Of a stretch of DNA of 64,000 nt, positions 40,557 to 49,023 are shown in pieces. A program made the translations under genes and the position numbers. The DNA is taken from assembly GCF_035917455.1 (NCBI RefSeq), contig NZ_CP109078.1, positions 7,734,001 through 7,798,000 of the forward strand, in the 5' to 3' direction. Position 1 is the stretch's first letter, and each line of letters opens with the position of its first letter. The notes beneath the pieces were generated by a model. That model worked only from the letters and a program-made list of their open reading frames with translations. It was not told the origin of the DNA and made no database searches. Source of the DNA: Micromonospora sp. NBC_01796 (GTDB lineage Bacteria; Actinomycetota; Actinomycetes; Mycobacteriales; Micromonosporaceae).

Positions 40557-41350
40557 TGAGTCTCGTACTCCGGATGGTCAGGGGGGTGTTGGCGGTGCTC
40601 GCCCTGCCGGTGGCGCTGCTGACACTCTGGTGGATCACCTCCGCCGACAGCACCACCTACTACCTGCCGCCGCTGTCGGAGATCCTGTCCATCTTCGACG
40701 ACGTCTGGCTGCACTCCACCCGGCTCGCCGACGACGTACTGCCCAGTGTGCTGCGCCTGCTCACCGGTTTCCTCGTCGCGGTGGTGCTCGGCGTCGGGCT
40801 CGGCGTACTGATCGGCTCGTCCCGGGCGCTGCGCGCCTTCTGCGAACCGGTACTGGAGTTCCTGCGGGCGATCCCGCCGCCGGTCCTGATCCCGGTGCTG
40901 ATGCTCTTCGCCGGCATCGGCGACTCGATGAAGGTGCTGGTGGTCGTCTCCGGCGCGGTCTGGCCGATCCTGCTCAACACGGTCGAGGGCGTCCGCGCGG
41001 TGGACGAGGTCCTCACCGAGACCTGCCGGTGCTACGGCATCCGCGGCCCGGCCCGACTCTGGCACCTGGTGATCCGCTCGGCCAGCCCGCAGATCGTCAC
41101 GGGCATGCGCCAGGGCCTCTCGATCGGCATCATCCTCATGGTGATCAGCGAGATGTTCGCGGCCAGCAACGGGCTCGGCTTCACCATCATCCAGTTCCAG
41201 CGGTCGTTCGCGGTCACCGAGATGTGGACCGGCATCCTGCTGCTCGGCCTGCTCGGATACCTGCTCGCGCTGCTGATGCGGGTCTTCGAGCGGCGGGTCC
41301 TTCACTGGTACTTCGGGCTGCGTCAGGCGCAGCGAGGCGGGAGTCGATGA
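40556..41350 (+). CDS. ABC transporter permease 2 (SsuC/TauC family)
   Basis: A 264-residue six-helix permease. The EAA-type loop is GVRAVDEVLTETCRCYGIRGPARLWHLVIRSASPQIVTGMRQGLS and the family stretch is LEFLRAIPPPVLIPVLMLFAG. It is clearly paralogous to permease 1. The GTG start uses the end of the upstream tandem repeat, whose GAGGTG word may be its ribosome site. Its stop overlaps the ATPase start (ATGA). Confidence 0.9.
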   Translation: MSLVLRMVRGVLAVLALPVALLTLWWITSADSTTYYLPPLSEILSIFDDVWLHSTRLADDVLPSVLRLLTGFLVAVVLGVGLGVLIGSSRALRAFCEPVLEFLRAIPPPVLIPVLMLFAGIGDSMKVLVVVSGAVWPILLNTVEGVRAVDEVLTETCRCYGIRGPARLWHLVIRSASPQIVTGMRQGLSIGIILMVISEMFAASNGLGFTIIQFQRSFAVTEMWTGILLLGLLGYLLALLMRVFERRVLHWYFGLRQAQRGGSR

Positions 41351-42189
41351 GCACCATGACCGAGACCCAGGCACAGGCACAGGCACAGGCCGACGGCGGT
41401 GTGCTGCTCGACGTACGCGGAATCCGCAAGGTGTACGACGGCCGTGGCCGGTCCGTCGAGGCCGTCCGTGACCTGACCTTCTCCGTCGGCCGGGGTGAAC
41501 TGGTGTGCGTGGTCGGACCCTCCGGCGCGGGCAAGACCACCCTGCTCAAGTGCATCGCCGGACTGCTTCCGCCGACCGGCGGAGCGGTGGTCCTGGAGGG
41601 GAACACGGTGGCGGGTCCGCCGCCGGGCATGGCCGTGGTCTTCCAGGAGTACGGCCGCAGCCTGTTCCCGTGGATGACCGTACGGGACAACGTGGAGCTG
41701 CCGCTGAAGCAGAAGAAGCTGCCCCGTGCCCGTCGTCGGGAACTCGTCGAGGAGGCGCTCGCCGCGGTCGGCCTCGCCGACGTGCACACGGCCCACCCGT
41801 GGCAGCTCTCCGGCGGGATGCAGCAGCGGGTGGCGATCGCCCGCGCGGTCGCGTACGAGCCGCACATCCTGCTGATGGACGAACCGTTCGCGGCGGTGGA
41901 CGCGCAGACCCGGGCCGACCTGGAGGACCTGGTCCGGTCGCTGTGGCAGCGACTCGGCGTGACGATCCTGTTCGTCACGCACGACATCGACGAGGCGGTC
42001 TACCTCGGCCAGCGGGTGCTGGTCCTGTCCAGCTCACCGACGGTGGTGCTGGACGACGTGGCAATCGACCTGCCGGCCGAGCGCGACCAGCTCGGCACCC
42101 GCTCGTCGCCCCGCTTCGCCGAACTGCGGGCCCACGTCTTCGGGCAGATCCAGCGGGCGAAGGACGGCCGGCCGGCCGAACCGCGATGA
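41347..42189 (+). CDS. ABC transporter ATP-binding protein (SsuB/TauB family)
   Basis: A 280-residue ATPase. Walker A is GPSGAGKTTLLKCIAG (near residue 58), the Q-loop is VFQEYGRSLFPW, the signature is LSGGMQQRVAIARAV, Walker B is ILLMDEPFAAVDA, and the H-loop is FVTHDIDEAVYL. This is typical of the nitrate/sulfonate/taurine importer class. The N-terminus carries an odd AQAQAQAQ tract from a CAGGCA hexamer repeat. ATGA overlaps at both ends couple it to permease 2 and to the decarboxylase gene. Confidence 0.92.
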   Translation: MSTMTETQAQAQAQADGGVLLDVRGIRKVYDGRGRSVEAVRDLTFSVGRGELVCVVGPSGAGKTTLLKCIAGLLPPTGGAVVLEGNTVAGPPPGMAVVFQEYGRSLFPWMTVRDNVELPLKQKKLPRARRRELVEEALAAVGLADVHTAHPWQLSGGMQQRVAIARAVAYEPHILLMDEPFAAVDAQTRADLEDLVRSLWQRLGVTILFVTHDIDEAVYLGQRVLVLSSSPTVVLDDVAIDLPAERDQLGTRSSPRFAELRAHVFGQIQRAKDGRPAEPR

Positions 42190-43793
42190 CCACGGTCCGC
42201 GACGCGACCTGGGCGGTGCTGCGCGAGTACGGCATGCGCCGGATCTTCGCCAACCCCGGTTCGACCGAGGTGGCCTTCCTCGCCGACCTCCCCGACGACC
42301 TCGAGTTCGTGCTCGCCCTGCACGAGGGCTCGGTGGTCGGCCTGGCGACCGGGCACGCGATCGCCACCGGGGCGCCGGCCTTCGTCAACCTGCACACCAC
42401 CGCCGGGCTCGGCAACGCGGTCGGCGCGCTGGCCACCGCCCGGGTCAACCGGGCGCCGCTGGTGGTCGTGGTCGGTCAGCAGGACCGCCGGCATCTGGCC
42501 CTGGAGCCGTTCCTCGCCGGACAACTCGACCGGCTCGCCGGACCGTACCCGGTCTGGGTGGACCAACCGGTGCTGGCGCAGGACGTACCGGCGGCGGTCC
42601 GTCGGGCCTGGCACGAGGCCGGCCAGCACCGGGGTCCGGCCCTGGTGGTGGTGCCGATGGACGACTGGTACGCCGACCTCGATTCGTCGCTGGGGCTGGC
42701 CGCCCCGACCGTCGTACGGCGATCGGGTTCGGCACCGGGTCCGGCCGCCGACGAGGTCGCCCGGCTGCTCGCCGACGCGTCCGCCCCGGTGCTCGTGGTC
42801 GGTGCCGGTGCGGACGACCGGGCGAGCTGGGACGCGCTGGTCGAGTTGGCCGACCGGCTGGACGCCCCGGTGTGGCAGGAGGCGTTCGGTGCCCGTGCCG
42901 GTTTCCCGCAGGACCATCCCCGGTTCGCGGGGCACCTGCCGGCCGGGCGGTCCCGCCTGCGTACGGTGCTCACCGGGCATGACGTCGCCGTGGTCGTCGG
43001 CACCGGCGCGTTCCGGCAGTACCCGTACGAACCGGGACCGTTGGTACCCGCCGGGATGCGGGTCGCGGTGGTTTCGGACGATCCGGCCGAGCTGCACCAC
43101 AGCAGCGCCGACCTGGCCGTACTCGCCGACCCGGCGACGTTCTGCGCGGCCGTGGCCCGGCTGCTGCCGGACCGCCCGGTGGTGCCGGCGAGCGCGCGAC
43201 CGGGGGGCGGCGACCTGCTCGACGCACCGGACGACGGGGAGCCGCTGCGGGCCGGGCACGTGTTCGCCGCGTTGGCCGCCCGGCTGCCGTCCGACGTGGT
43301 GCTGGTCGAGGAGACCCCGTCCACCCGCCCCCAACTGCACCGGATGTTGCCGGCCCGGCAACCCCGCGGTTTTGTCAGCGCGGCCATGGGCGGCCTCGGC
43401 TTCGGTCTGCCCGCCGCCGCCGGACTCCGCCTCGGCGACCCGAGCCGGCCGGTGGTGGCCGTGCTCGGCGACGGGTCGTCGCTCTACGCCATCCAGGGAC
43501 TGTGGAGCGCGGCCCGGTACGGCTGCGGCGTGCTGTACGTGATCCTCTCCAACGGACGCTACGCGATCATGGATCGGCTGGCGGAGAAGCACGGCGGCAA
43601 GCCGCCCTGGCCGGCGTTCGACGAGATCGACGTGGCCGGACTGGCCCGCTCGTTGGGCTGCCCCGCTCGGCGGATCACCGCGTACGCCGACCTGCTGGCC
43701 GTACTCGACGAGGTGGTGCCGACGCTGGCCGACCGGACCGAGCCGCTGCTGCTCGACGTACAGGTGGCGACCGAACCGCACTTCGAACCCTGA
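42186..43793 (+). CDS. mdlC: Benzoylformate decarboxylase-like ThDP enzyme
   Basis: A 535-residue ThDP decarboxylase close to benzoylformate decarboxylase (528 residues in Pseudomonas putida). The numbering matches: ANPGSTE with Ser26, HEG with Glu47, and NLHTTAGLGNA with His70. The C-terminal ThDP motif is LGDGSSLYAIQGLWSAARYGCGVLYVILSN. The second active-site His of the Pseudomonas enzyme (His281, in FRYHQYDPG) is replaced: here the loop reads FRQYPYEPG, with Tyr279 at that position. The expected reaction is (hydroxy)phenylglyoxylate to (hydroxy)benzaldehyde plus CO2. It is followed by an aldehyde dehydrogenase gene and pobA, which supports a 4-hydroxylated substrate. Confidence 0.82.
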   Translation: MTTVRDATWAVLREYGMRRIFANPGSTEVAFLADLPDDLEFVLALHEGSVVGLATGHAIATGAPAFVNLHTTAGLGNAVGALATARVNRAPLVVVVGQQDRRHLALEPFLAGQLDRLAGPYPVWVDQPVLAQDVPAAVRRAWHEAGQHRGPALVVVPMDDWYADLDSSLGLAAPTVVRRSGSAPGPAADEVARLLADASAPVLVVGAGADDRASWDALVELADRLDAPVWQEAFGARAGFPQDHPRFAGHLPAGRSRLRTVLTGHDVAVVVGTGAFRQYPYEPGPLVPAGMRVAVVSDDPAELHHSSADLAVLADPATFCAAVARLLPDRPVVPASARPGGGDLLDAPDDGEPLRAGHVFAALAARLPSDVVLVEETPSTRPQLHRMLPARQPRGFVSAAMGGLGFGLPAAAGLRLGDPSRPVVAVLGDGSSLYAIQGLWSAARYGCGVLYVILSNGRYAIMDRLAEKHGGKPPWPAFDEIDVAGLARSLGCPARRITAYADLLAVLDEVVPTLADRTEPLLLDVQVATEPHFEP

Positions 43794-43802
43794 GCCCGTT
43801 CC

Positions 43803-43824
43803 GGCAGGCCCAGCCCAGCCTGCC
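43803..43824 (+). other. Hairpin between decarboxylase and aldehyde dehydrogenase genes
   Basis: GGCAGGC (43803-43809) pairs with GCCTGCC (43818-43824) around an 8-base loop, just 9 bases after the stop codon and before the strong AGAAGGAGG site of the next gene. It may stabilise or partially terminate the mRNA inside the operon. Confidence 0.5.
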
Positions 43825-43845
43825 ACCCGCGAGAAGGAGGACCCG

Positions 43846-45309
43846 GTGACTCTGCTCGACCCCACCACCACCTGGCACGGCAAGGTCTTCAGCGACGGCT
43901 GGGCCAAGGCCGACGGCGGCGACGCCGCGGTCATCGAGCCGGCAACCGGGGCCGAACTCGGCCGTACCGGAATCGCCTCGCCGGACGACGTGAGCCGGGC
44001 CTGTGCCCGCGCGTCCGCCGCCCAACGCGCCTGGGCGGCAACCGGTTTCGAGGAACGCGCGGCGGTGCTGCGCCGGGCCGGGCAGCTGTGGGAGCAGCAC
44101 GCGGCCGAGGTCGGCGACTGGGTGGTCCGCGAGTCCGGGGCGATCCCGCCGAAGGCCGAGTTGGAGACACACATCGCGGCCCAGGAGTGCTACGAGGCCG
44201 CCGCCCTGCCGTCCCGCCCGCTCGGCGAGGTCATCCCGTCCACCTCGCCCCGGCTGAGCCTCGCCCGCCGGGTCCCGGTCGGTGTGGTCGGGGTCATCGC
44301 GCCGTTCAACTTCCCGCTCATCCTGGCTATCCGCTCGGTCGCCCCGGCCCTGGCCCTGGGCAACGCGGTGGTGCTCAAACCGGATCCGCGTACGGCCGTC
44401 AGCGGTGGGGTGTCGATCGCCCGGGTGTTCGAGGAGGCCGGACTCCCCGACGGGCTGCTGCACGTGCTGCCCGGCGGGGCGCAGACCGGCGAGGCACTGG
44501 TCGCCGACCCGCACGTACGGGTGATCAGCTTCACCGGCTCCACCGCCGCCGGTCGCGCCGTCGGCCAGGCCGCCGCCCGGCACCTCAAGCGCGCCCACCT
44601 CGAACTCGGCGGGAACTCGGCGCTGATCGTGCTCGATGACGCCGACCTGGACCTCGCGGTCTCCGCCGGTGCGTGGGGCTCGTTCCTGCACCAGGGGCAG
44701 ATCTGCATGACCACCGGCCGGCACCTGGTGCACGAGAGCGTGGCGCAGCGGTACGTCACCGAGCTGGCCGAGCACGCCGACCGGCTGACGGTCGGTGACC
44801 CGGCCCGGGACCGGGTCGCCCTCGGCCCGATCATCGACGCGAACCAGCGGGACAAAGTACACGGCCTGGTGACGGAGAGTGTCCGGGAGGGAGCGACGCT
44901 GGCCGCCGGCGGCACGTACGACGGGCTGTTCTACCGGCCGACGGTGCTCGCCGGGGTCCACCCCGGCACGCCCGCGTTCGCCCGGGAGGTCTTCGGACCG
45001 GTCGCCCCGGTGATCAGCTTCGGCGACCTGGACGAGGCGGTCGCCCTCGCCACCGACACCGAGTACGGCCTATCGCTCGGCATCCTCAGCCGGGACGTGA
45101 TGAAGGCCCTCGACCTGGCCGAGCGGATCCCCAGCGGGATCGTGCACATCAACGACCAGACCGTCGGTGACGAGGCGGTGGCCCCGTTCGGCGGCGTCGG
45201 GTCGTCCGGCACCGGGGCCCGGTTCGGTGGTGCGGCGGCGAACGTGGACGCGTTCACCGAGACCCAGTGGGTCACGCTGCAGGGTGCCATCACCCGGTAC
45301 CCGTTCTGA
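43846..45309 (+). CDS. Aryl (benz)aldehyde dehydrogenase, NAD(P)-dependent
   Basis: A 487-residue aldehyde dehydrogenase. Catalytic motifs are HLELGGNSALIVL (Glu near residue 252) and FLHQGQICMTTGR, with the nucleophile Cys near residue 286. The coenzyme motif is FTGSTAAGRAVG, and APFNFPLILAIRSVAPALALGNAVVLKP is typical of benzaldehyde/vanillin dehydrogenases. It would oxidise the aldehyde from the upstream decarboxylase to benzoate or 4-hydroxybenzoate. GAGAAGGAGGA gives the GTG start a near-perfect ribosome site. Confidence 0.9.
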   Translation: MTLLDPTTTWHGKVFSDGWAKADGGDAAVIEPATGAELGRTGIASPDDVSRACARASAAQRAWAATGFEERAAVLRRAGQLWEQHAAEVGDWVVRESGAIPPKAELETHIAAQECYEAAALPSRPLGEVIPSTSPRLSLARRVPVGVVGVIAPFNFPLILAIRSVAPALALGNAVVLKPDPRTAVSGGVSIARVFEEAGLPDGLLHVLPGGAQTGEALVADPHVRVISFTGSTAAGRAVGQAAARHLKRAHLELGGNSALIVLDDADLDLAVSAGAWGSFLHQGQICMTTGRHLVHESVAQRYVTELAEHADRLTVGDPARDRVALGPIIDANQRDKVHGLVTESVREGATLAAGGTYDGLFYRPTVLAGVHPGTPAFAREVFGPVAPVISFGDLDEAVALATDTEYGLSLGILSRDVMKALDLAERIPSGIVHINDQTVGDEAVAPFGGVGSSGTGARFGGAAANVDAFTETQWVTLQGAITRYPF

Positions 45310-46463
45310 GCCGCCGGGTCGCGCCGTGGCTGACGCTGCTCGGCGTACTCCTGCTGGCCCTCAACCTGCGGGCGGCGATCGCCGGCCTGTCCCCGCTGCT
45401 GCCCGACGTCCAGGCCGACCTGGACCTGGCGCGGGCGACGGCGGGGCTGCTGACCACGCTCCCGGTGCTCTGCTTCGGCCTGCTGTCCTCGCCGGCGGCG
45501 CTGCTCGGACGCCGCATCGGGGTGGAACCGGCGCTGCTGGCGGCCCTGGTCGGCGTCGTCGCCGGCAGCGTGCTGCGCGTATTCCCGGGAGTCCCCGCGA
45601 TGATCGCCGGTACGGCCCTGATCGGTGCCGGGATCACCATCGGCAACGTGCTGCTGCCCAGCGTGGTGAAGCAGGACTTCCCGCACCGACAGGGCCTGCT
45701 GACCGGGCTGACCACGGCCGCGATGACCGGCGGGGCGGCGCTCGCGGCGGCGGTGACCGTCCCCCTGGCACACTCGGCCGGGCTGGGCTGGCGCGTGGCG
45801 TTGCTCGCCGTCGCCGCCCCGGCCGTGGTCGCCGCCCTGGTCTGGCTGCCGCAACTGAGTCACCGGCACGCCGCCCCGACGGTCACCGTCGGCGCCGCCG
45901 CGGTCCGGCGGGCACCGCTGACCTGGCAACTCGCCGCGTTCATGGCGATGCAGGCGCTGACCTACTACGGCGTGCTCGCCTGGCTGCCGGCGCTGCTGCG
46001 CGACCACGGGGTGTCGGTCGCCGGTGCCGGTTGGGGACTGGCGCTGTTCAACGTGCTCGGCGTCGGGACCGCGGTGCTCGCCCCGATGCTCGCCGTACGT
46101 CGGCCGGACCAACGCGCCCTGACGGTGGTCGTCTGCGCCGGCTGGGCGCTCGGACTGGCCGGGCTGCTGGTGGCACCGGGGGCGTACCCGGTGTGGTGCG
46201 CGATCGCCGGCCTCGCCCAGGGCGCCGGGATCGGCCTCGCGCTGACCCTGATCGTGCTGCGGGCGCGCACCCCCGAATCCGCCCGCGACCTGTCCGGCAC
46301 CGTGCAGTCGGTCGGCTACCTCGTCGGGTCGACCGGACCGCTGCTGATGGGGCTGCTCCGGGACGCCTCCGGCGGCTGGACCCTGCCACTGCTCACCCTG
46401 CTGGTCGCGGTGGCGGTGATGACGTTCGCGGGTGCGGGCGCTGCCCGGGACCGACAAGTCTGA
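45267..46463 (+). CDS. MFS transporter, CynX/NimT type
   Basis: A 398-residue, 12-helix major facilitator. LGVLLLALNLRAAIAGLSPLLPDVQADLDL and LPVLCFGLLSSPAALLGRRIGVE are typical of the CynX/NimT (cyanate/2-nitroimidazole transporter-like) family. In this operon it probably moves an aromatic acid. The only in-frame GTG is at 45267, overlapping the dehydrogenase gene by 43 bases. The conserved sequence starts about residue 15, so an unusual start nearer the dehydrogenase stop (for example CTG at 45306) is possible. Confidence 0.82.
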   Translation: MGHAAGCHHPVPVLSRRVAPWLTLLGVLLLALNLRAAIAGLSPLLPDVQADLDLARATAGLLTTLPVLCFGLLSSPAALLGRRIGVEPALLAALVGVVAGSVLRVFPGVPAMIAGTALIGAGITIGNVLLPSVVKQDFPHRQGLLTGLTTAAMTGGAALAAAVTVPLAHSAGLGWRVALLAVAAPAVVAALVWLPQLSHRHAAPTVTVGAAAVRRAPLTWQLAAFMAMQALTYYGVLAWLPALLRDHGVSVAGAGWGLALFNVLGVGTAVLAPMLAVRRPDQRALTVVVCAGWALGLAGLLVAPGAYPVWCAIAGLAQGAGIGLALTLIVLRARTPESARDLSGTVQSVGYLVGSTGPLLMGLLRDASGGWTLPLLTLLVAVAVMTFAGAGAARDRQV

Positions 46464-46484
46464 GCGAGGGACAGGGAGAAACCG

Positions 46485-47657
46485 ATGCGTACCCAGGTTG
46501 GGATCGTGGGGGCGGGACCCGCCGGACTGATGCTGTCGCACCTGCTGCACCTGCGCGGGATCGACTCGGTGGTGATCGAACACCGTAGCCGGGACTACGT
46601 CGAACGCCGGGTCCGGGCCGGCGTACTGGAGCAGGGCTCGGTCGACCTGCTGCGCGACACCGGACTCGGTGACCGGTTGGCCCGGGAGGGAAGCCGGCAC
46701 GAGGGGATAGAGCTGCGTTTCGCCGGGGAGGCGTACCGGGTGCCGATGACCGAACTGACCGGCCGGGCGATCACCGTGTACGGGCAGCAGGAGGTGGTCA
46801 AGGACCTGATCAGTGCCCGGATCGCGGCGGGTGGACGGATCGTGTTCGAGGTCGACGACGTCAGCCTGCACGGGCTCGACTCGTCGACACCGGTGATCCG
46901 GTTCCGGCAGGGCGGTCATGACGTGGAGTTGCACTGCGACTTCGTCGCCGGCTGCGACGGGTCGCACGGGACCAGCCGTGGCTCGGTCCCGGACGGGGTG
47001 CTCACCTCGTACGAGCGGGCCTACCCGTTCGCCTGGCTCGGCGTACTCGCCGCCGCCGCGCCGGCGGTCGACGAACTGGTGTACGCCAACCACGAGCGGG
47101 GATTCGCCCTGTACAGCCTCCGTTCCCCCGAGGTGTCCCGGCTCTACCTTCAGGTCGATCCGGACGAGCGGCTGGACCAGTGGCCGGACGAGCAGATCTG
47201 GGCGGAACTGCGTACCCGGCTGGAGACGGTGCCGGGCTGGTCGGTGAACGCCGGACCGATCCTGGAGAAGAGCATCACCCCGATGCGCAGCCTGGTGGTC
47301 GAGCCGATGCAGTGGGAGCGGCTGTTCCTCGCCGGGGACGCGGTGCACATCGTGCCGCCGACCGGCGCGAAGGGGATGAACCTGGCCCTCGCCGACGTGG
47401 CGCTACTCGGGGACGCGTTCGCCGCCTGGTACGCGAACGGCCGCGACGACCTGCTGCGCGACTACTCCCGTACCGCCCTGCGCCGGGTCTGGCGGGCACA
47501 GCACTTCTCCTGGTGGATGACCTCGATGCTGCACCGGCTGGACAGCCACGACCCCTACGAGGTGCAACTCCAACTGTCCACCCTGCGCTACGTCGCCACC
47601 TCCAGGTCGTACGCGACCAGCCTCGCCGAGAACTACGTCGGCCTGCCCGAGGTGTGA
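46485..47657 (+). CDS. pobA: 4-Hydroxybenzoate 3-monooxygenase
   Basis: A 390-residue FAD monooxygenase, the same length as Pseudomonas PobA (394). The FAD-binding GxGxxG is VGIVGAGPAGLMLSHLL, followed by the PobA-type HRSRDYVERRVRAGVLEQG (substrate and FAD contacts). The DG motif is DFVAGCDGSHGTSR, and the second FAD motif is LFLAGDAVHIVPPTGAKGMNLALADV. It hydroxylates 4-hydroxybenzoate to protocatechuate, the entry metabolite of the divergent pca operon. AGGGACAGGGAG precedes the ATG. Last gene of the rightward operon. Confidence 0.95.
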   Translation: MRTQVGIVGAGPAGLMLSHLLHLRGIDSVVIEHRSRDYVERRVRAGVLEQGSVDLLRDTGLGDRLAREGSRHEGIELRFAGEAYRVPMTELTGRAITVYGQQEVVKDLISARIAAGGRIVFEVDDVSLHGLDSSTPVIRFRQGGHDVELHCDFVAGCDGSHGTSRGSVPDGVLTSYERAYPFAWLGVLAAAAPAVDELVYANHERGFALYSLRSPEVSRLYLQVDPDERLDQWPDEQIWAELRTRLETVPGWSVNAGPILEKSITPMRSLVVEPMQWERLFLAGDAVHIVPPTGAKGMNLALADVALLGDAFAAWYANGRDDLLRDYSRTALRRVWRAQHFSWWMTSMLHRLDSHDPYEVQLQLSTLRYVATSRSYATSLAENYVGLPEV

Positions 47658-47707
47658 CCGGCTGCCGCGGGGGCTCCCGGCGGGGTCTCCACCACCGATC
47701 GGCGGGT

Positions 47708-47713
47708 GATAAT
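47708..47713 (+). promoter_or_regulatory. Possible -10 element
   Basis: GATAAT (five of six consensus bases) lies about 94 bases before the start of the next gene and 50 bases after pobA, suggesting a fresh promoter. The -35 is not evident. Confidence 0.35.
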
Positions 47714-47762
47714 GCGACACGGGCCGAAAAAGGCACGCCAACTACGCCACACTGAACGCCAT

Positions 47763-47789
47763 GAATGTGGCTCGTCCACATCCACATTC
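47763..47789 (+). other. Two mutually exclusive leader hairpins
   Basis: GAATGTGG (47763-47770) can pair either with CCACAT (47776-47781), as a 6-bp stem with a 5-base loop, or with CCACATTC (47782-47789), as an 8-bp stem with an 11-base loop. The longer fold ends 5 bases before the GGAGGTGG ribosome site of the next gene. Confidence 0.45.
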
Positions 47790-47806
47790 GTCGCGGAGGT
47801 GGCGCC

Positions 47807-48280
47807 ATGGGTGAATCCGAGAACGCACTCGACGAACTCCGCACCGAACTCGCGGTCGGCGTACGGGCATATCTCGCCATGACCGACCACGGCTCGCCGG
47901 CCGGACACGAACGACTGCAACGGATCTGCGCCCAACTCGAATGGTTTCTCAACGGCCTGCTGCGGGACCACCCCGGCTGGACCCGCCACCGGTACGTCGA
48001 CGGTCTGCTCCCCGAGTCCGTCGTGGTCACCTCCCCGCTCGGGCTGGAGATCCGGGCCATGATGATCTGGGGCAAGGGACGCAGCCAGTGGGTGGAGCCG
48101 TTCCTCGGCGCCCTGGGCGTGTCGCCCACGGTGGACCGGATCGAGTCGTACGAGTTCCGCTTCGGCGACGCGGGTCAGGGGCTCGGCAAGGTGCCGTTCC
48201 GGCCCCGCCGGCACCGGCCGGCCGACCCGGCGCGATGGCTGTTCACGCTGGCCGACGAGGCCGGCGCGGGCGGGCAGTAG
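47807..48280 (+). CDS. Conserved hypothetical actinobacterial protein
   Basis: A 157-residue soluble protein starting MGESENALDELRTELAVGVRAYLAMTD. It contains RHRYVDGLLPESVVVTSPLGLEIRAMMIWGKGRSQWVEPFLGAL and ends in a basic, Arg-rich PFRPRRHRPADPARW stretch. I do not recognise the family; it has no signal peptide or membrane helix. The ATG at 47807 is set by GGAGGTGG; an upstream frame from 47765 would run through the leader hairpins. It stands alone after the pobA operon. Confidence 0.65.
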   Translation: MGESENALDELRTELAVGVRAYLAMTDHGSPAGHERLQRICAQLEWFLNGLLRDHPGWTRHRYVDGLLPESVVVTSPLGLEIRAMMIWGKGRSQWVEPFLGALGVSPTVDRIESYEFRFGDAGQGLGKVPFRPRRHRPADPARWLFTLADEAGAGGQ

Positions 48281-48412
48281 TCGGACCGGCGCCGCCACCC
48301 GGCGCGCTATCGTTTCCGGGCGGTGGCCGGCTCGGCGTACCGCCGCTGCCCCCATACCGGCGGTGCTGGGCGGACAGCGGCCGACCGGCCGGGAGCAGGG
48401 ACACGAACCCCG

Positions 48413-48952
48413 ATGGGCGAACCGGACCGGGACGACCTCTCCGAGCGGCAACTGCTGGCGATCGCCGAGATGCTGGCCGTGGCCGAGCGGGAGCGGATCG
48501 AGGTCTGGCTGCGCGGCGGCTGGGCGATGGACTTCCTCCTCGGGTCACGGACCCGCACGCATGTGGACGTCGACTGGTTCTGCTGGGCTGCGGACGCCGA
48601 CAGGTTGACCGACGCCCTGGCCGTGCTCGGCTTCCGCCCGACCGGCGGCGCACCCCGGGACCAGCAGCGTGACCTGGTCCGGGGCGACGTCGAACTGGGC
48701 ATCGCCCTGCTCGACCGGGACGGTGCCGGTCGGGTGGTGGTGGCCGGCGGGCCCTATGCCGGTGAGCCGTGGCCTGCGGGCATGCTCGACGCGGCACCGG
48801 GCCGGCTCGCCGGTCTGACCTGTCCGGTCATCGCGGCGACGGCCCAGATCGAGATCAAGCGGATGATGCCGGTCTGGGTACCCGGCTTGGCCCGCCGGGA
48901 CAAGGACCGTACCGATATCCTCCTGCTCCGCACGGCTCTCCCACCGGACTGA
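48413..48952 (+). CDS. Nucleotidyltransferase, aminoglycoside ANT-like
   Basis: A 179-residue protein with the nucleotidyltransferase signature VWLRGGWAMDFLLGSRTRTHVDVDWF (Gly-Gly, then Asp-x-Asp metal ligands) near residue 36. DVELGIALLDRDG near residue 95 gives the third Asp/Glu, and IAATAQIEIKRMMPVW follows. It resembles ANT(2'')/lincosamide-nucleotidyltransferase-like proteins that adenylate antibiotics. Actinomycetes carry many such orthologues of unproven activity, so resistance is only a possibility. The ATG at 48413 was chosen over a distant GTG at 48323, which lacks conserved sequence. Confidence 0.75.
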   Translation: MGEPDRDDLSERQLLAIAEMLAVAERERIEVWLRGGWAMDFLLGSRTRTHVDVDWFCWAADADRLTDALAVLGFRPTGGAPRDQQRDLVRGDVELGIALLDRDGAGRVVVAGGPYAGEPWPAGMLDAAPGRLAGLTCPVIAATAQIEIKRMMPVWVPGLARRDKDRTDILLLRTALPPD

Positions 48953-49023
48953 CCGGCAGCACCCGCACCGATCGGCGCGCACCGTCGACGCCGACCGGCG
49001 TCCTCACCCATCACGAGGTACCC

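Noticed and set aside
41505-43793. A 762-codon open frame that includes the decarboxylase
   Set aside because: Its first 227 codons run in another frame through the ABC ATPase gene and give Arg/Gly-rich nonsense; the true start is the ATG at 42186.
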